Source of the DNA: Burkholderiaceae bacterium | GTDB lineage: Bacteria; Pseudomonadota; Gammaproteobacteria; Burkholderiales; Burkholderiaceae_D | Reading direction: 5' to 3' | DNA: 64,000 bases | NCBI GenBank assembly: GCA_018261755.1 | Contig: JAGTRJ010000003.1 | Location: forward strand, 1-64,000 | Part shown: positions 36,699-47,202 of the stretch, one piece after another | Layout: the number at the start of each line of letters is the position of its first letter | How positions within the stretch are numbered: position 1 is the stretch's first letter | Notes under the pieces: generated by a model | Database searches by the model: none | The model's input: the letters and a program-made list of their open reading frames with translations, nothing else | Told to the model about the DNA's origin: nothing | Program-made: the position numbers and the translations under genes

Positions 36699-36757
36699 AA
36701 ATACTTTCGTTATCCTGTTTCTTAAATTACATTCGTGATGCCACCTGCTGCCAGATG

Positions 36758-37714
36758 TCATCCAAGCCAAACGGCGATCGACAACAGCAGCAACATCAGC
36801 ATCCATAACAGCAGCGCACGCCACACCAGTCCAACCGTGCTTTGCAAGGCGCGGATAGATGGCTCTTCCCCCGGCAACACTTCGGCTTCTCCTGCTGTCA
36901 TGTCAAGCATTGACGCCTCAACCGAAGGCATGTTGACCGCCTTCTCTGCCGGATTGCCGAGACGCACACCCATTGCGCCCCCGCCGGTCGACAGAATGAT
37001 ACCCGCCGTTTCATCCTGCCACCGAGCGGCAAAATTTCGCCATGCATAAACCGCGTCCTCGAAATTGCCAACAATGGCAAACGCAATTGCGGTCAGCCGA
37101 GCGGGGATCCAGTCGATCCAGTAAAACGCCCTAGCGGCGAAATTCCCAAACGCTTCATTGCGCATGTGATCCGGCTCGTTCCAGGCACGGGCAAGATATT
37201 CTGCCAACCGATACAGCACTGCGCCCGCAGGGCCAAACGGCAGCAGAAACCAGAAAAATACACCAAACACATTACGATGCGATGCCAGCAGCGCCGTTTC
37301 AACCGCCACCCGCACAATTTCCGGCGTTTCCATGCCAACCGTGTCCAGTTTGGTCCATTCAGCCAGACGCGCGCGCGCCGTCGTTTCATCCCCGGCGAGC
37401 AACGCAACCTGGATTGACGTGAAATAGTGGCTGTAGCGCCGGAAACCAAGGGTCAGATAAACAACCAGGATATTCCACAGCAATTCCGCCAACGGATTGA
37501 AACGCGCCAAAAACCAGTTGATAGCAAAGGTCGGCACCAGCAGCAGCGCCATGATGACCAGCCAGCCGAAGCGCCCATGGCGGGGATGACCGGCATTGCA
37601 CCATGCTTCGATGCGCGATGCCAACGACTTGATTTCGGTATACACCGGGTTGTTTGCGCGCATCGGCTTGAACTGTTCGATCAAGAGCGCGCAGAGGATG
37701 GAAAGAAACGTCAT
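36758..37714 (-). CDS. CobD/CbiB-family membrane protein
   Basis: The 318-residue polytopic protein has hydrophobic segments near the N-terminus, 45-70, 75-95, 150-175 and at the C-terminus. It resembles the CobD/CbiB family (adenosylcobinamide-phosphate synthase fold; AmpE is related), with landmarks FYWIDWIPARLTAIAFAIVGNFEDA and STGGGAMGVRLG. No cobalamin genes are nearby, so a B12 role is not indicated by context. Such stand-alone members are common in Burkholderiales and their function is unclear. Same strand as relA, with 59 bp between. Confidence 0.8.
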   Translation of the reverse strand: MTFLSILCALLIEQFKPMRANNPVYTEIKSLASRIEAWCNAGHPRHGRFGWLVIMALLLVPTFAINWFLARFNPLAELLWNILVVYLTLGFRRYSHYFTSIQVALLAGDETTARARLAEWTKLDTVGMETPEIVRVAVETALLASHRNVFGVFFWFLLPFGPAGAVLYRLAEYLARAWNEPDHMRNEAFGNFAARAFYWIDWIPARLTAIAFAIVGNFEDAVYAWRNFAARWQDETAGIILSTGGGAMGVRLGNPAEKAVNMPSVEASMLDMTAGEAEVLPGEEPSIRALQSTVGLVWRALLLWMLMLLLLSIAVWLG

Positions 37715-37795
37715 TATGGTTCCTTAATCAGCTATCCGCTACGATAACCCAGCACGCCGACAGAATCAAACCCGTTTCCCCTGCCTGACTAATGA

Positions 37796-38473
37796 TCAGG
37801 CACGTAAAAAATGGAACAGATTGCGCAACATGCCCGCCGTCGCCCCCCAGATGAAGTACTGTTCGTACGGAATGGCGTAAAACGAACGCCGCCCCCACCC
37901 GCGAGGGAAATCCGCCTGCAGTCGCTGATAATTCATTCCCGTCATCAGAAAAGACAACGGCACCTCGAACACTTCTGCCACTTCGAATGGATCAGGCTTC
38001 AGCCCGAACGGCGGCTGAACGATGGAAACCACCGGCGTTACGCGATAGCCGCTGGCGGTTATGTATTCCGGCAGTGCACCAATCACATCGACATGCCGGC
38101 GATGCAGGCCAATTTCCTCTTCCGTTTCGCGCAATGCAGTTTCGATGGAAGAAGCATCGCTTTCCTCCGTCCTGCCGCCGGGAAAACTGACCTGCCCGGG
38201 ATGATCATGCAAATGGTCGGTGCGGCGCGTCAGCAGCATCACGGCACCTTGATCGCGCTCGACGATCGGAATCAGCACCGACGCCGGCGTTGGCTCCTCT
38301 GCTGCAAGTGAGGCAGGCAGACGACTGTCGGAGCGGATTTCCGGCTGCCACTCCGGCGGATTGGCGAAGCGCGAGCGTATCCAGTCAGTCTCCAATCTCT
38401 CCGGCGGAAGTGCATGCTCCCGGCCGGTGTATTCAAGAATCATGCTGGCAGGATCAAACGGCAATTTGGCCAA
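37796..38473 (-). CDS. NUDIX hydrolase, CoA pyrophosphatase-like (NudL type)
   Basis: Probable CoA or nucleotide-sugar diphosphatase. The Nudix box GxxxxxExxxxxAxREtxEEiG is present (GGRTEESDASSIETALRETEEEIG, spread over residues about 105-128; quoted as landmarks GGRTEESD and RETEEEIG). The preceding segment HPGQVSFPGG is typical of the CoAse group. TTG 38473 is chosen as start because GGGGAA lies 5 nt upstream and a strong terminator for rplS sits just before it, so longer in-frame starts cannot be used from this transcript. It gives 225 residues. Confidence 0.85.
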   Translation of the reverse strand: MAKLPFDPASMILEYTGREHALPPERLETDWIRSRFANPPEWQPEIRSDSRLPASLAAEEPTPASVLIPIVERDQGAVMLLTRRTDHLHDHPGQVSFPGGRTEESDASSIETALRETEEEIGLHRRHVDVIGALPEYITASGYRVTPVVSIVQPPFGLKPDPFEVAEVFEVPLSFLMTGMNYQRLQADFPRGWGRRSFYAIPYEQYFIWGATAGMLRNLFHFLRA

Positions 38474-38492
38474 GATATTCCCCAGACAAAAT

Positions 38493-38516
38493 AAAAAAGG
38501 CGCCCGCAGGCGCCCT
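38493..38516 (-). terminator. Rho-independent terminator of the rpsP-rimM-trmD-rplS operon
   Basis: On the minus strand, GGCGCC and GGCGCC arms pair around TGCG, followed by TTTTTT. It lies 27 bp after the rplS stop. Confidence 0.88.
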
Positions 38517-38543
38517 TTGTCATGCGACACATTGCATGCCTGC

Positions 38544-38930
38544 TTATGCCTCGCTCTGGCTCGCGGCCGAACGGCGGCTTGGCAGTTTTTCCTTGATGCG
38601 GGCGGACTTGCCGGAACGCTCACGCAGATAGTACAGCTTGGCGCGGCGAACATCACCACGGCGCTTGACTTCGATCGATGCGATCAGCGGCGAATACAGT
38701 TGGAACGTACGCTCCACACCTTCGCCGGAAGAAATCTTGCGTACGATGAAGTTGGAGTTCAGGCCACGATTGCGACGCGAAATCACCACGCCTTCATATG
38801 CCTGAGCGCGCTTGCGCGTACCTTCGACAACGTTAACACTCACGATCACCGTATCGCCGGGAGCGAAATCGGGGATATTCTTGCCCAGACGGGCGATTTC
38901 TTCTTGTTCGAGCTGCTGAATCAGATTCAT
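38544..38930 (-). CDS. rplS: 50S ribosomal protein L19
   Basis: L19 lies at the 30S-50S interface. The 128-residue protein has the family landmarks [48 protein letters not shown] and [18 protein letters not shown]. The last gene of the rpsP operon, followed by a clear terminator. The 158 bp between trmD and rplS hold no gene. Confidence 0.98.
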   Translation of the reverse strand: MNLIQQLEQEEIARLGKNIPDFAPGDTVIVSVNVVEGTRKRAQAYEGVVISRRNRGLNSNFIVRKISSGEGVERTFQLYSPLIASIEVKRRGDVRRAKLYYLRERSGKSARIKEKLPSRRSAASQSEA

Positions 38931-39088
38931 GGTTGACTCCAGAAACCATCTTGCCGGCGCTTTTTTGGTTCGTGCATTGCACTTGCCCGGTAGAGGATGG
39001 GGTTAAACACGCGGACTGTATCCGCTCTTTTGCATCCGCATCGACTTGCCTGATACAAGCCGCAGCGAAACGCGCATTTTACCGCAAA

Positions 39089-39841
39089 TTACGTTTTCAG
39101 GCTAGTCAGGAACCGCTCGTCTGCTGGCGCCAGCAATCCAGCAGCCCTCGCCTGCGCAATTAAATCAGGGCGCTTGGTTGCTGTTGCTCGCAGCGACTGT
39201 TCCCGCCGCCATTTTTCGATTTCGGCGTGATTCCCGCCCAGCAGCACCGGCGGCACAGATTTTCCCTGATATTCTTCCGGCCGCGTATAGTGCGGACAAT
39301 CAAGCAAGCCATCGACAAAGCTGTCATTCTGCGCCGACTCAGCATCGTTCAGCACACCGGGCAGCATTCTCATGACCGCATCCATCAGCGCCATCGCCGG
39401 TATTTCACCACCAGAGAGCACGAAATCGCCGATACTGATTTCTTCGTCCACGCAGCGGTCGAGCAAACGCTGATCGACTGCCTCGTACCGACCGCACAGC
39501 AACACCAGTCCCGGCTCAGCCGCAAGCTGCACCACACGTCCGTGCGTCAACGGCTTGCCCTGCGGCGACAGATAAATCACCTTCGGCACAGGCAAGTTCA
39601 GCGCGGCTTGGCGCATTTTGGCTGCACCAATGGCATCTTCCAGCGGCCTGGGCAGCATCACCATGCCCGGACCACCGCCATAAGGCCGATCGTCCACAGT
39701 ACGATGCCGATCGTGCGTGAAATCGCGTGGATTCCACAAAGACAAATGACTGCGGTTCTGTTCGAATGCACGGCGCGTGACACCTGATTGGGTCAGGGCC
39801 GAAAACATTTCCGGAAACAGCGTGATTACGTCGAATTGCAT
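39089..39841 (-). CDS. trmD: tRNA (guanine-N1-)-methyltransferase TrmD
   Basis: TrmD makes m1G37 in tRNAs to prevent frameshifting. It has the trefoil-knot SPOUT fold, with landmarks [35 protein letters not shown] and [12 protein letters not shown]. At 250 residues it is normal length. Third gene of the ribosomal operon, 38 bp after rimM. Confidence 0.97.
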   Translation of the reverse strand: MQFDVITLFPEMFSALTQSGVTRRAFEQNRSHLSLWNPRDFTHDRHRTVDDRPYGGGPGMVMLPRPLEDAIGAAKMRQAALNLPVPKVIYLSPQGKPLTHGRVVQLAAEPGLVLLCGRYEAVDQRLLDRCVDEEISIGDFVLSGGEIPAMALMDAVMRMLPGVLNDAESAQNDSFVDGLLDCPHYTRPEEYQGKSVPPVLLGGNHAEIEKWRREQSLRATATKRPDLIAQARAAGLLAPADERFLTSLKT

Positions 39842-39879
39842 CGCGTTGGCTCCCGCGCCTGGCGGATGCCATGCGGCGG

Positions 39880-40434
39880 TCAGAAATCCCGCTGCCAGTC
39901 CACCTGAATGACCTTGCCGACCCGATCGATCGTTTTGATGAATTGATCCACGAATGGAATCAGCATCTCGCGCTGACGTTTTTCAACGCCGGACACATCG
40001 GGCAATTCAACCCGCAATATCGGATGCGCGCCGCTTTCCATCAAACCGCTGACGGTGCCGAGCGCATCCCCCTGCAAGTTGACAACAGCCAGACCAATCA
40101 GATCGACCCAGTAAAACTCGTTGTCGTCCAGTGCAGGAAAATGTCGCCGCGAAATCTGCACCACGGCGCCCTTGAGCGCCTCTGCCACATCGCGGTCGGC
40201 AATCCCGACCAGTTGCGCGACGACTTCATCACCATGCATCTTGGCCTGGCTAACATCGACATCGCTCAACTCCGGCTTGTCCAGCCACCAGCGCTTGGCA
40301 TGCAGCAGAGCTCCTGCATCAGCCGAATACGGCTTGATGCGCACCCATCCCTGAACGCCAAAAGCACCGGTGACATAACCCACCAGCACCAGATCATCCG
40401 GGATCTTGACCCCGTATGCGCCAGACTGCAGCAA
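39880..40434 (-). CDS. rimM: Ribosome maturation factor RimM
   Basis: RimM binds S19 and helps 30S maturation. The 184-residue protein has an N-terminal RimM barrel ([19 protein letters not shown]) and a C-terminal PRC-barrel ([13 protein letters not shown]). It lies 11 bp after rpsP in the operon. Confidence 0.95.
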   Translation of the reverse strand: MLQSGAYGVKIPDDLVLVGYVTGAFGVQGWVRIKPYSADAGALLHAKRWWLDKPELSDVDVSQAKMHGDEVVAQLVGIADRDVAEALKGAVVQISRRHFPALDDNEFYWVDLIGLAVVNLQGDALGTVSGLMESGAHPILRVELPDVSGVEKRQREMLIPFVDQFIKTIDRVGKVIQVDWQRDF

Positions 40435-40445
40435 ACCCGGTCGAA

Positions 40446-40688
40446 TTACTTGCTTGCGGAACCGACCAGACGTGCAACTGCCGGCGACATCTGTGCGCCA
40501 ACGCCTTGCCAGTACGTCAGGCGATCCTGGACGACGCGAACCGACTCTTCGGCGCCAGCCGCGATCGGGTTATAAAAGCCGATGCGCTCGATGAAACGGC
40601 CATCACGACGGCTACGGGAATCAGCGGCAACAATGCTGTAAAACGGGCGCTTCTTGGAGCCCCCACGAGATAAACGAATAACGACCAT
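40446..40688 (-). CDS. rpsP: 30S ribosomal protein S16
   Basis: The 80-residue S16 starts [19 protein letters not shown] and matches the family throughout ([13 protein letters not shown]). First gene of the rpsP-rimM-trmD-rplS operon. Confidence 0.98.
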   Translation of the reverse strand: MVVIRLSRGGSKKRPFYSIVAADSRSRRDGRFIERIGFYNPIAAGAEESVRVVQDRLTYWQGVGAQMSPAVARLVGSASK

Positions 40689-40727
40689 AGTATTTCCAAA
40701 AAAAGTCGGACAAGGAAAAAGTCCGCG

Positions 40728-40756
40728 ATTATAGCGTGTTTTGCCGGAAAACGGAA
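40728..40756 (-). promoter_or_regulatory. Probable sigma-70 promoter of the rpsP operon
   Basis: On the minus strand, TTCCGT, a 17-bp spacer and TATAAT lie about 40 bp before rpsP. The -10 is perfect; the -35 is weak. Confidence 0.55.
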
Positions 40757-40764
40757 CCTTCCTG

Positions 40765-42639
40765 CTATTTTTTCAACTGCCCCAGGTCACGTACGGCACC
40801 GCGGTCGGCGGATGCCGCCAGCAATCCGTAGGCCTGCAACGCTTGTGAAACAACACGTTGCCGCGTCGCAGGCTTCCATGCCGCATCGCCCTTGGCTTCC
40901 ATCGCTGCACGGCGGCCAGCCAGTTCGGTATCGCCAACGCGCAAATTGATGCTGCGCCCCGGAATGTCGATGTCAATCATGTCGCCTTCTTCGACCAGGC
41001 CGATCGCACCACCCGAAGCTGCTTCCGGCGATGCATGGCCAATGACCAGGCCGGACGAACCGCCGGAAAAACGGCCGTCGGTGAACAGCGCGCAAGTCTT
41101 GCCCAGGCCTTTGGACTTCAGGTATGACGTCGGGTACAGCATTTCCTGCATGCCAGGCCCGCCTTTCGGCCCCTCATAGCGAATGATGACGACATCACCA
41201 TCGACAATCTTGTCGCCCAGAATCGCCTCGACCGCATCATCCTGGCTCTCGAATACGCGAGCCCGACCAGTGAATTTCAGGATGCTTTCGTCAACGCCGG
41301 CCGTTTTCACGATGCAACCGTTTTGCGCAATGTTGCCGTGCAACACCGCCAGACCGCCATCCTGCGAAAACGCATGCGCCTTGTCGCGAATGCAGCCTGC
41401 CGCGCGATCGGTATCAAGCTGTTCATAGCGCTTGTTCTGTGAAAACGCGACCATACTCGGCACACCGCCAGGCGCAGCCTTGTAAAACTGCTGAACGGCC
41501 GGATCCTGCGCCGTGATAATGTCGTTGGCGGCAATCGCCTCGCCCAGCGTCTTGCTGTGCACCGTGCGAACGCTGGTATCGAGCAAGCCGGCACGCACCA
41601 GTTCACCCAGAATGCCGTAGATGCCGCCAGCACGATGCACGTCTTCGATATGGTAGTCCTGCGTCATCGGCGCGACCTTGCACAGGCATGGCACCTTGCG
41701 CGAAATGCGATCGATGTCTGCCATGGTGAAATCCACCCCGGCTTCCTGCGCCACGGCCAGCAGATGCAGCACGGTATTGGTCGAACCGCCCATCGATACG
41801 TCGAGCGCCATCGCGTTTTCAAATACCGCCTTGGTCACGACGCTACGCGGCAGCACTGATGCATCGTCCTGCTCGTAATAACGCTTGGCCATGTCGACGA
41901 TCATGCGGCCAGCGCGCAGGAACAGTTCCTTGCGATCGGCATGGGTTGCCAACATCGTGCCGTTGCCCGGCAGGCCCAAGCCAAGCGCCTCCGTCAGGCA
42001 GTTCATCGAATTGGCGGTAAACATGCCGGCGCACGAGCCGCAGGTCGGGCAAGCGGAGCGCTCGAACGCCATCACTTCGTCATCGGTCACTCCCGGATCG
42101 CCGGCCTGAATCATCGCGTCGATCAGGTCGATTTTGATGACCTTCTGCGATCCCTGCTCGCGGCCGCGCAAAGCCTCGACCGTCTTGCCAGCTTCCATCG
42201 GACCGCCGGAAACAAAAATCGTCGGGATGTTCAACCGCATCGACGCCATCATCATGCCCGGCGTGATCTTGTCGCAGTTGGTAATGCAGATGATTGCATC
42301 AGCGCAGTGCGCGTTGACCATGTATTCGACCGAGTCGGCAATCAGTTCGCGCGACGGCAGCGAGTACAGCATGCCGCCATGTCCCATTGCGATGCCATCA
42401 CACAGCGCGATGGTGTTGAATTCCCTCGCCACGCCACCAGCCGCCTCGATTTCGCGCGCAACCATCTGCCCCAGATCCTTCAGATGGACGTGTCCCGGAA
42501 CAAATTGCGTGAACGAATTGACCACGGCGATGATCGGCTTGTTGAAATCGCCATCCTTCGAACCGCAGGCGCGCCACAGTGAACGGGCGCCAGCCATGTT
42601 GCGGCCATAAGTCGAAGTGTGTGAACGGTATTGCGGCAT
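40765..42639 (-). CDS. ilvD: Dihydroxy-acid dehydratase
   Basis: IlvD dehydrates 2,3-dihydroxy acids in valine, isoleucine and pantothenate synthesis, using an Fe-S cluster and Mg2+. Cluster-binding cysteines appear in [11 protein letters not shown] and [30 protein letters not shown] is the C-terminal landmark. ATG 42639 ([19 protein letters not shown]) follows GGAGAG by 7 nt, giving 624 residues; an upstream ATG adds MESYK. A TTGACA without a good -10 lies at 42781-42786. The 378-bp gap to lgt holds repeat copy E and no gene. Confidence 0.96.
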   Translation of the reverse strand: MPQYRSHTSTYGRNMAGARSLWRACGSKDGDFNKPIIAVVNSFTQFVPGHVHLKDLGQMVAREIEAAGGVAREFNTIALCDGIAMGHGGMLYSLPSRELIADSVEYMVNAHCADAIICITNCDKITPGMMMASMRLNIPTIFVSGGPMEAGKTVEALRGREQGSQKVIKIDLIDAMIQAGDPGVTDDEVMAFERSACPTCGSCAGMFTANSMNCLTEALGLGLPGNGTMLATHADRKELFLRAGRMIVDMAKRYYEQDDASVLPRSVVTKAVFENAMALDVSMGGSTNTVLHLLAVAQEAGVDFTMADIDRISRKVPCLCKVAPMTQDYHIEDVHRAGGIYGILGELVRAGLLDTSVRTVHSKTLGEAIAANDIITAQDPAVQQFYKAAPGGVPSMVAFSQNKRYEQLDTDRAAGCIRDKAHAFSQDGGLAVLHGNIAQNGCIVKTAGVDESILKFTGRARVFESQDDAVEAILGDKIVDGDVVIIRYEGPKGGPGMQEMLYPTSYLKSKGLGKTCALFTDGRFSGGSSGLVIGHASPEAASGGAIGLVEEGDMIDIDIPGRSINLRVGDTELAGRRAAMEAKGDAAWKPATRQRVVSQALQAYGLLAASADRGAVRDLGQLKK

Positions 42640-42873
42640 TTTGTAGCTCTCCATGAAGTTTGGTTCATTTCCACCTGTCCAGCCACTGCGTGACGCACAA
42701 AACGCCAGCATGAGGAATCATGATAATCCGGAAATGAAATTACAGCACAAGAGTGGTAGAGTGCCTTGCGTTTGGCCGCATGTCAAATATATGATGCGGC
42801 GCGAACATTAGTAATTTCACCGCATTTTCCTGTGCCAGCGACAAGGATTTGAGCCGCCAGCACAATAAAATTC

Positions 42874-42964
42874 GGGGGTATAAACAGAAACATGCCTTCC
42901 GGGCCACATATTTCTTGGCTGTTTTAAAATACCCCACGGAGTATTTTCATGGGTGTTTTGGGCC
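42874..42964 (-). repeat. 116-bp repeat family, copy E (3' 74 columns conserved)
   Basis: Read on the minus strand, the last 74 columns (42874-42947) keep the exact spacing of the full copies: ATACTCC, GTATTTTAAAACAGCCA, TGGCCCGG and TACCCCC. The 5' part does not match the family sequence, though 42949-42964 can form ATGGG/CCCAT, a different hairpin at the place of hairpin 1. It lies between the divergent ilvD and lgt. Confidence 0.75.
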
Positions 42965-43017
42965 CATTCGGGCCGGACCGCCGGACTTTGACCCGGCATC
43001 AACGCGAAAGAGCCGAC

Positions 43018-43821
43018 ATGCTGATTCATCCGATGCCCAACCCGGTGCTACTGAAACTCGGCCCGCTGTCGATCCACTGGTATGGCATGATGTACCTGCT
43101 GGCGTTCGCGCAATTCATCCTGCTTGGCCGACGACGCATCCGGCAGCCGCATATCGCTGCCGCAGGCTGGAAAAACCAGGATCTGGACGACATGCTGTTT
43201 TACGGCGTGCTGGGCGTGGTTCTTGGCGGCCGTCTGGGCGAGGTGCTGTTTTACCACCCGGTCCATTATCTGTCGCATCCGCTGGAAATTTTTGCCGTCT
43301 GGAAAGGCGGCATGTCGTTTCATGGCGGCTTCATTGGCGTGGTCATCGGCATGTGGCTATGGAGCCGCAAAACTGGCCGCAAGCTGTTCGACACACTGGA
43401 TTTCATCGGCCCAATGGTGCCATTGGGCTACGCCTTTGGCCGCATCGGCAACTTCATCAATGCCGAACTGCCGGGCCGCATCGCGGATGCATCACTGCCG
43501 TGGGCAATGATTTGGCCGAACGTCGATCGGATGCCACGCCATCCATCACCCCTTTATCAGGCGCTGGTCGATGGCCTGCTGCTGTTCATCATCCTGTGGC
43601 TGTTTGCGCGCAAACCGCGCCCAAGAATGGCCGTGTGCGGCCTCGGCGTCATGCTGTATGGCTGCGCCCGTTTCTTCACCGAATATTTCCGCACGCCGGA
43701 TTATGAAGTCGCTTTCGCCGGCATCACTATTTCCGCCGGACAAATGCTGTCGCTGCCAATGATCGCCGTCGGCGCCACGCTGCTCTGGCTGGCATATCGC
43801 AAACTGAAAACGAAGCAGTGA
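43018..43821 (+). CDS. lgt: Prolipoprotein diacylglyceryl transferase
   Basis: Lgt transfers diacylglycerol to the lipobox cysteine, the first step of lipoprotein maturation, in the inner membrane. The 267-residue protein has about seven membrane segments and the Lgt signature GRIGNFINAELPGR; the HGGFIGVVIG segment holds the catalytic His region. ATG 43018 follows AAAGAG and gives MLIHPMPNPVLLKLGPLSIHWYG, the normal start; longer frames read into repeat copy E. Confidence 0.96.
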   Translation: MLIHPMPNPVLLKLGPLSIHWYGMMYLLAFAQFILLGRRRIRQPHIAAAGWKNQDLDDMLFYGVLGVVLGGRLGEVLFYHPVHYLSHPLEIFAVWKGGMSFHGGFIGVVIGMWLWSRKTGRKLFDTLDFIGPMVPLGYAFGRIGNFINAELPGRIADASLPWAMIWPNVDRMPRHPSPLYQALVDGLLLFIILWLFARKPRPRMAVCGLGVMLYGCARFFTEYFRTPDYEVAFAGITISAGQMLSLPMIAVGATLLWLAYRKLKTKQ

Positions 43822-43972
43822 ATGTGCTGGTTCCTGCTGCAACCGGCCGGTTTGACAACCACGCTGGCAAGCCTGCAGGAAGGATGAGTTTTCGCTGCCG
43901 ACGATAACCAGGGGGCAAAAGACGTGCTGCGCCACCGTTACCAGTCGCTGCATTATGCCGCCTGACAGCCGT

Positions 43973-44428
43973 TCATTCCCCGGCGTCAGCAACTGCCCGC
44001 AGCGCGGCCTGAATTGCGCGATGTGAAAAACCGCGCTGCTGCAAGAAGCGCATCTGTTTCGCGCGCTCGACCGCATCGGACGGCAAGCGGTCAAATTTCT
44101 TGCGCCAGACTTCTACCGCACGCGCGGTTTCATCCTGCGCCAGGCTGGCCTGCACGTCCGCCAGCATTTCGCCATCGATGCCATGCTGCTGCAATTCGCG
44201 CAGGATGCGGCTGTTGCCGAAACGCGCCGCGCGGCGATGCACCAGCGATTCGGCAAACCGTTCTTCCGACAGGAATTTCGCCGCTGCCAGTTCATTCAGC
44301 AATGCCTCGACGTCGTCGCCTTCCTGTGCGTAACGCGCGAGTTTTTTCACCAGTTCGGCGCGGCTATGCTCACGCGCCGACAGGTAGCGCAACGCACGAG
44401 CTTTCAGGCTGATGGCGGGTTTCGGCAT
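43973..44428 (-). CDS. recX: Regulatory protein RecX
   Basis: RecX inhibits RecA filament growth. The 151-residue protein is built of three-helix RecX repeats ([50 protein letters not shown]). ATG 44428 follows GGAAG by 6 nt. It is 53 bp downstream of recA on the same strand, the usual pairing, and is probably co-induced by DNA damage through the recA SOS box. Confidence 0.93.
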   Translation of the reverse strand: MPKPAISLKARALRYLSAREHSRAELVKKLARYAQEGDDVEALLNELAAAKFLSEERFAESLVHRRAARFGNSRILRELQQHGIDGEMLADVQASLAQDETARAVEVWRKKFDRLPSDAVERAKQMRFLQQRGFSHRAIQAALRAVADAGE

Positions 44429-44481
44429 GGCGTGCTTCCGGCATTTCCCGGCAGGAAGCAAAAAGCCCCTGCCAGCGGCAA

Positions 44482-45546
44482 TTATTTGTCTTTCGCCTTG
44501 CCCTCTTTGCCTTCACCCGGCAGCGGCGGCAATTCGCGCACGCCGAGCGAAGCGCGCACCTTGTTTTCGATTTCGTGCGCCAGCTCCGGCCGTTCTCTCA
44601 GGTAGTTGCGTGCATTATCCTTGCCCTGACCGATTTTTTCGCCGTTGTAGCTGTACCAGGAACCCGATTTCTCGACCACTTTCGCATCCGATCCAAGATC
44701 GAGGATTTCGCCTTCGCGCGACGTGCCTTCGCCGTACAGGATATCGAAATGCGCCTCCTTGAACGGCGGCGCGACCTTGTTCTTCACCACTTTCACCCGC
44801 GTTTCGCTGCCGATGACTTCGTCGCCCGACTTGATTGAGCCTGTGCGTCGGATGTCGAGCCGCACCGACGAATAGAATTTCAGCGCATTGCCGCCGGTGG
44901 TTGTTTCCGGATTGCCGAACATCACGCCGATCTTCATCCGGATCTGGTTGATGAAAATCACGGTTGTGTTGGTGCGGTTGATGCTAGCTGTCAGCTTGCG
45001 CAGCGCCTGCGACATCAGGCGCGCCTGCAGACCAGGCAACGAATCGCCCATGTCGCCTTCGATTTCTGCCCTCGGCGTCAGCGCAGCAACCGAGTCGATC
45101 ACGATCAGATCGACGCCGCCGGAACGCACCAGCGCATCGGTAATTTCCAGCGCCTGCTCACCAGTATCCGGCTGCGAGATCAGCAACTCATGCAGATTCA
45201 CGCCCAGTTTTTGCGCGTAGCTGACGTCGAGCGCGTGTTCGGCGTCGATAAAGGCGCAGGTGCCGCCCTGTTTCTGCATTTCGGCAATCACCTGCAGGGT
45301 CAGTGTCGTTTTGCCGGATGATTCCGGCCCGTAGATTTCAACCACGCGGCCACGCGGCAGGCCACCCACGCCAAGCGCGATATCCAGCCCAAGCGAACCA
45401 GTCGAAACGACCGGCACTTCCTCAGCCACGGCACCGGCATCCATGCGCATCACCGAGCCTTTGCCATATTGTTTTTCAATTTGTGCCAGAGCGGCGGCGA
45501 GCGCCTTGCTCTTTTCGGCATTGCCTGCGATTTTCTTGTCGTCCAT
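44482..45546 (-). CDS. recA: Recombinase A
   Basis: RecA carries out strand exchange and co-activates LexA self-cleavage. The 354-residue protein has Walker A GPESSGKT, a Walker B (LIVIDS), loop 2 ([17 protein letters not shown]) and the typical C-terminal domain ending in a charged tail (GKEGKAKDK). Located upstream of recX. A perfect SOS box lies 47 bp before its ATG. Confidence 0.98.
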   Translation of the reverse strand: MDDKKIAGNAEKSKALAAALAQIEKQYGKGSVMRMDAGAVAEEVPVVSTGSLGLDIALGVGGLPRGRVVEIYGPESSGKTTLTLQVIAEMQKQGGTCAFIDAEHALDVSYAQKLGVNLHELLISQPDTGEQALEITDALVRSGGVDLIVIDSVAALTPRAEIEGDMGDSLPGLQARLMSQALRKLTASINRTNTTVIFINQIRMKIGVMFGNPETTTGGNALKFYSSVRLDIRRTGSIKSGDEVIGSETRVKVVKNKVAPPFKEAHFDILYGEGTSREGEILDLGSDAKVVEKSGSWYSYNGEKIGQGKDNARNYLRERPELAHEIENKVRASLGVRELPPLPGEGKEGKAKDK

Positions 45547-45592
45547 AATGTTCTTTCGGCTGAAGTGATGCTGTTGAAATACCAGTTCTCAT

Positions 45593-45612
45593 TACTGTAT
45601 AAAAAAACAGTA
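45593..45612 (-). promoter_or_regulatory. LexA (SOS) box of recA
   Basis: The 20-bp site TACTGTATAAAAAAACAGTA has CTGT-N8-ACAG with flanking TA on both sides, matching the SOS-box consensus used by E. coli and betaproteobacteria. It lies 47-66 bp upstream of recA. Confidence 0.9.
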
Positions 45613-45777
45613 TCTTGTGCAAGCCCTATTTTTCCGGGTGCATTTTTGCAACAGGATTTTTACTCCGCTCGCGCCACCGGCGCCGTCATCCAGCCGTCAC
45701 ATCCGGATGGCGTATGCTAGAATTTTCACTTGTTCCACCGCTACGTGGCGGCCAGTGCCGTCACCCGAAATGTTGTC

Positions 45778-46326
45778 ATGCCGCTGCCACCTGCCACCGG
45801 GCGCAAGCTCAAGCACACTCGTTCCCTCAACATTGAAATCTATAGCCGCGACGACGGCCTGTGGGATATCGACGCCCGGCTAGTCGATGTAAAGACCCAT
45901 GACGTCAAGCTCACCTTTGGCAAGCTGCCGGCCAACAAGCCGATTCACGACCTGTGGCTGCGCCTGATCGTGGACAGCCACGCCAATGTGGTCGATGTCG
46001 ACGCGGCATCGGATTCGGTTCCATTTGCCGGTTATTGCGACGTAATCGCCCCGGCTTACAAGAAACTGATTGGCTTGAACGTACTCAAGGGTTTTCGGCA
46101 AGGCGTGCGCGAACGGTTTTCCGAAACCGATGGCTGCACCCATCTGAACGAGCTGGCGATGATCCTGCCAACCGCGACGATTCAGGTATTCGCGTTCGAA
46201 AAACGGCATGAACCCTCGGAACAGCAGCGCGAACAAAAACCGTTCGAACTCGACCACTGCCATGCGCTGCGCTGCGATGGCCCGGCCGTGGCGGTGTTTT
46301 ATCCGCGCTGGGCAAGCGACAAATAA
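45778..46326 (+). CDS. DUF2889 domain protein
   Basis: The 182-residue protein fits DUF2889: an N-terminal YSRDDGLWDIDARLVD landmark, HDLWLRLIVD, CDVIAPAYKKLIGLN, and a Cys-containing CTHLNEL. No catalytic role is known to me. ATG 45778 (MPLPPATGRKLKHTRSL) is preferred to the longer frame. It is divergent from recA but without its own SOS box. A weak hairpin terminator follows. Confidence 0.8.
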   Translation: MPLPPATGRKLKHTRSLNIEIYSRDDGLWDIDARLVDVKTHDVKLTFGKLPANKPIHDLWLRLIVDSHANVVDVDAASDSVPFAGYCDVIAPAYKKLIGLNVLKGFRQGVRERFSETDGCTHLNELAMILPTATIQVFAFEKRHEPSEQQREQKPFELDHCHALRCDGPAVAVFYPRWASDK

Positions 46327-46332
46327 CCATTC

Positions 46333-46356
46333 ACAGCGGGCCTGAGTCGCCGCTGT
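46333..46356 (+). terminator. Weak hairpin terminator after the DUF2889 gene
   Basis: ACAGCGG and CCGCTGT form a 7-bp stem around a 10-nt loop, followed by TTGT rather than a long T-tract. Confidence 0.35.
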
Positions 46357-46503
46357 TTGTCATTCTGCAACAGATCATACAGATGGTGATGGTGGTATTC
46401 ACAGGCTCTCTGCTATATTAGAGATTGCGTGCCGGAAAGTATTTTCGGACGGAATATTTCTGGCCCGGCCAGACAAAATGACAGTCACACGGGGAGACAA
46501 AGC

Positions 46504-47121
46504 ATGGGTATCGCAAAGATCGTCGTCTCGATCGATGGCACGGTTTCGCAGGAAGTGGCGTTGTCCAAGGATCGCATCACCATTGGCCGGCGGCCATACA
46601 ATGATGTGGTGCTCGACAACCCCGCCATCAGCGGCGAACACGCGGTCATCGTCAAATCGTTCGGCGACTGCATCCTCGAAGACCTCGGCAGCACCAATGG
46701 CACATACGTCAACGGCCAGCCGGTGAAAAAACATTTCCTGCAGAACAACGACGTAATCGAACTGATGAAGTACCGCATCCAGTTCACCGACGCCAAGCAT
46801 GCCGATCTGCCGTCCGATACTGCTGCCGACAATATCGGGGAAATCGCCTTGCCCGAAGCCCATCCGGCCGTGCTCAAGGTGCTCAACGGCAGCAGCGCCG
46901 GCACCGAACTGGCGCTTGCCAGGGATATCACCACGCTCGGGCGCACCGGAATGCAGATGGCCGCGGTGGCGCGCAAGCCGGAGGGGTACTTCATCCAGCA
47001 CATCGAAGGCGAAAACAGTCCGCTGGTCAACGATCATCCGATTGGCACCGAACTGTTCCCGCTGATGGATGGCGATGTGATCAACCTGTCGGGCACACAC
47101 GTCCTGTTTTCGCTGCTTTGA
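46504..47121 (+). CDS. FHA domain-containing protein
   Basis: Forkhead-associated domains bind phosphothreonine peptides. The 205-residue protein has one clear FHA domain at about 1-95: GRRPYNDVVLDNPAISGEHAVI and DLGSTNGTYVNG (key residues GR, S, H, STNG). A second, degenerate FHA-like fold follows at about 120-205 (ITTLGRTG... LVNDHPIG). It has no membrane segment. No Ser/Thr kinase gene is visible nearby, so its partner is unknown. ATG 46504 follows GGGGAGA. Confidence 0.88.
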   Translation: MGIAKIVVSIDGTVSQEVALSKDRITIGRRPYNDVVLDNPAISGEHAVIVKSFGDCILEDLGSTNGTYVNGQPVKKHFLQNNDVIELMKYRIQFTDAKHADLPSDTAADNIGEIALPEAHPAVLKVLNGSSAGTELALARDITTLGRTGMQMAAVARKPEGYFIQHIEGENSPLVNDHPIGTELFPLMDGDVINLSGTHVLFSLL

Positions 47122-47202
47122 AAGCGCCGCGCGCGAGCTAATTCGCAGACGGGCCGCAACTTTCGGCTACAATGGCGACCCGAACCTTCCAGCACACAAG
47201 CC

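Noticed and set aside
38474-38659. Longer N-terminus for the NUDIX protein
   Set aside because: It would read through the rplS terminator and part of rplS on the same strand; the Ser/Cys/Arg-rich extension is unlike the family.
46435-46470. Possible eighth copy of the 116-bp repeat (GTATTTTCGGACGG ... CTGGCCCGG)
   Set aside because: The distance between the two matching blocks is 4 nt shorter than in all other copies and there is no TACCCCC end, so the similarity is probably chance.
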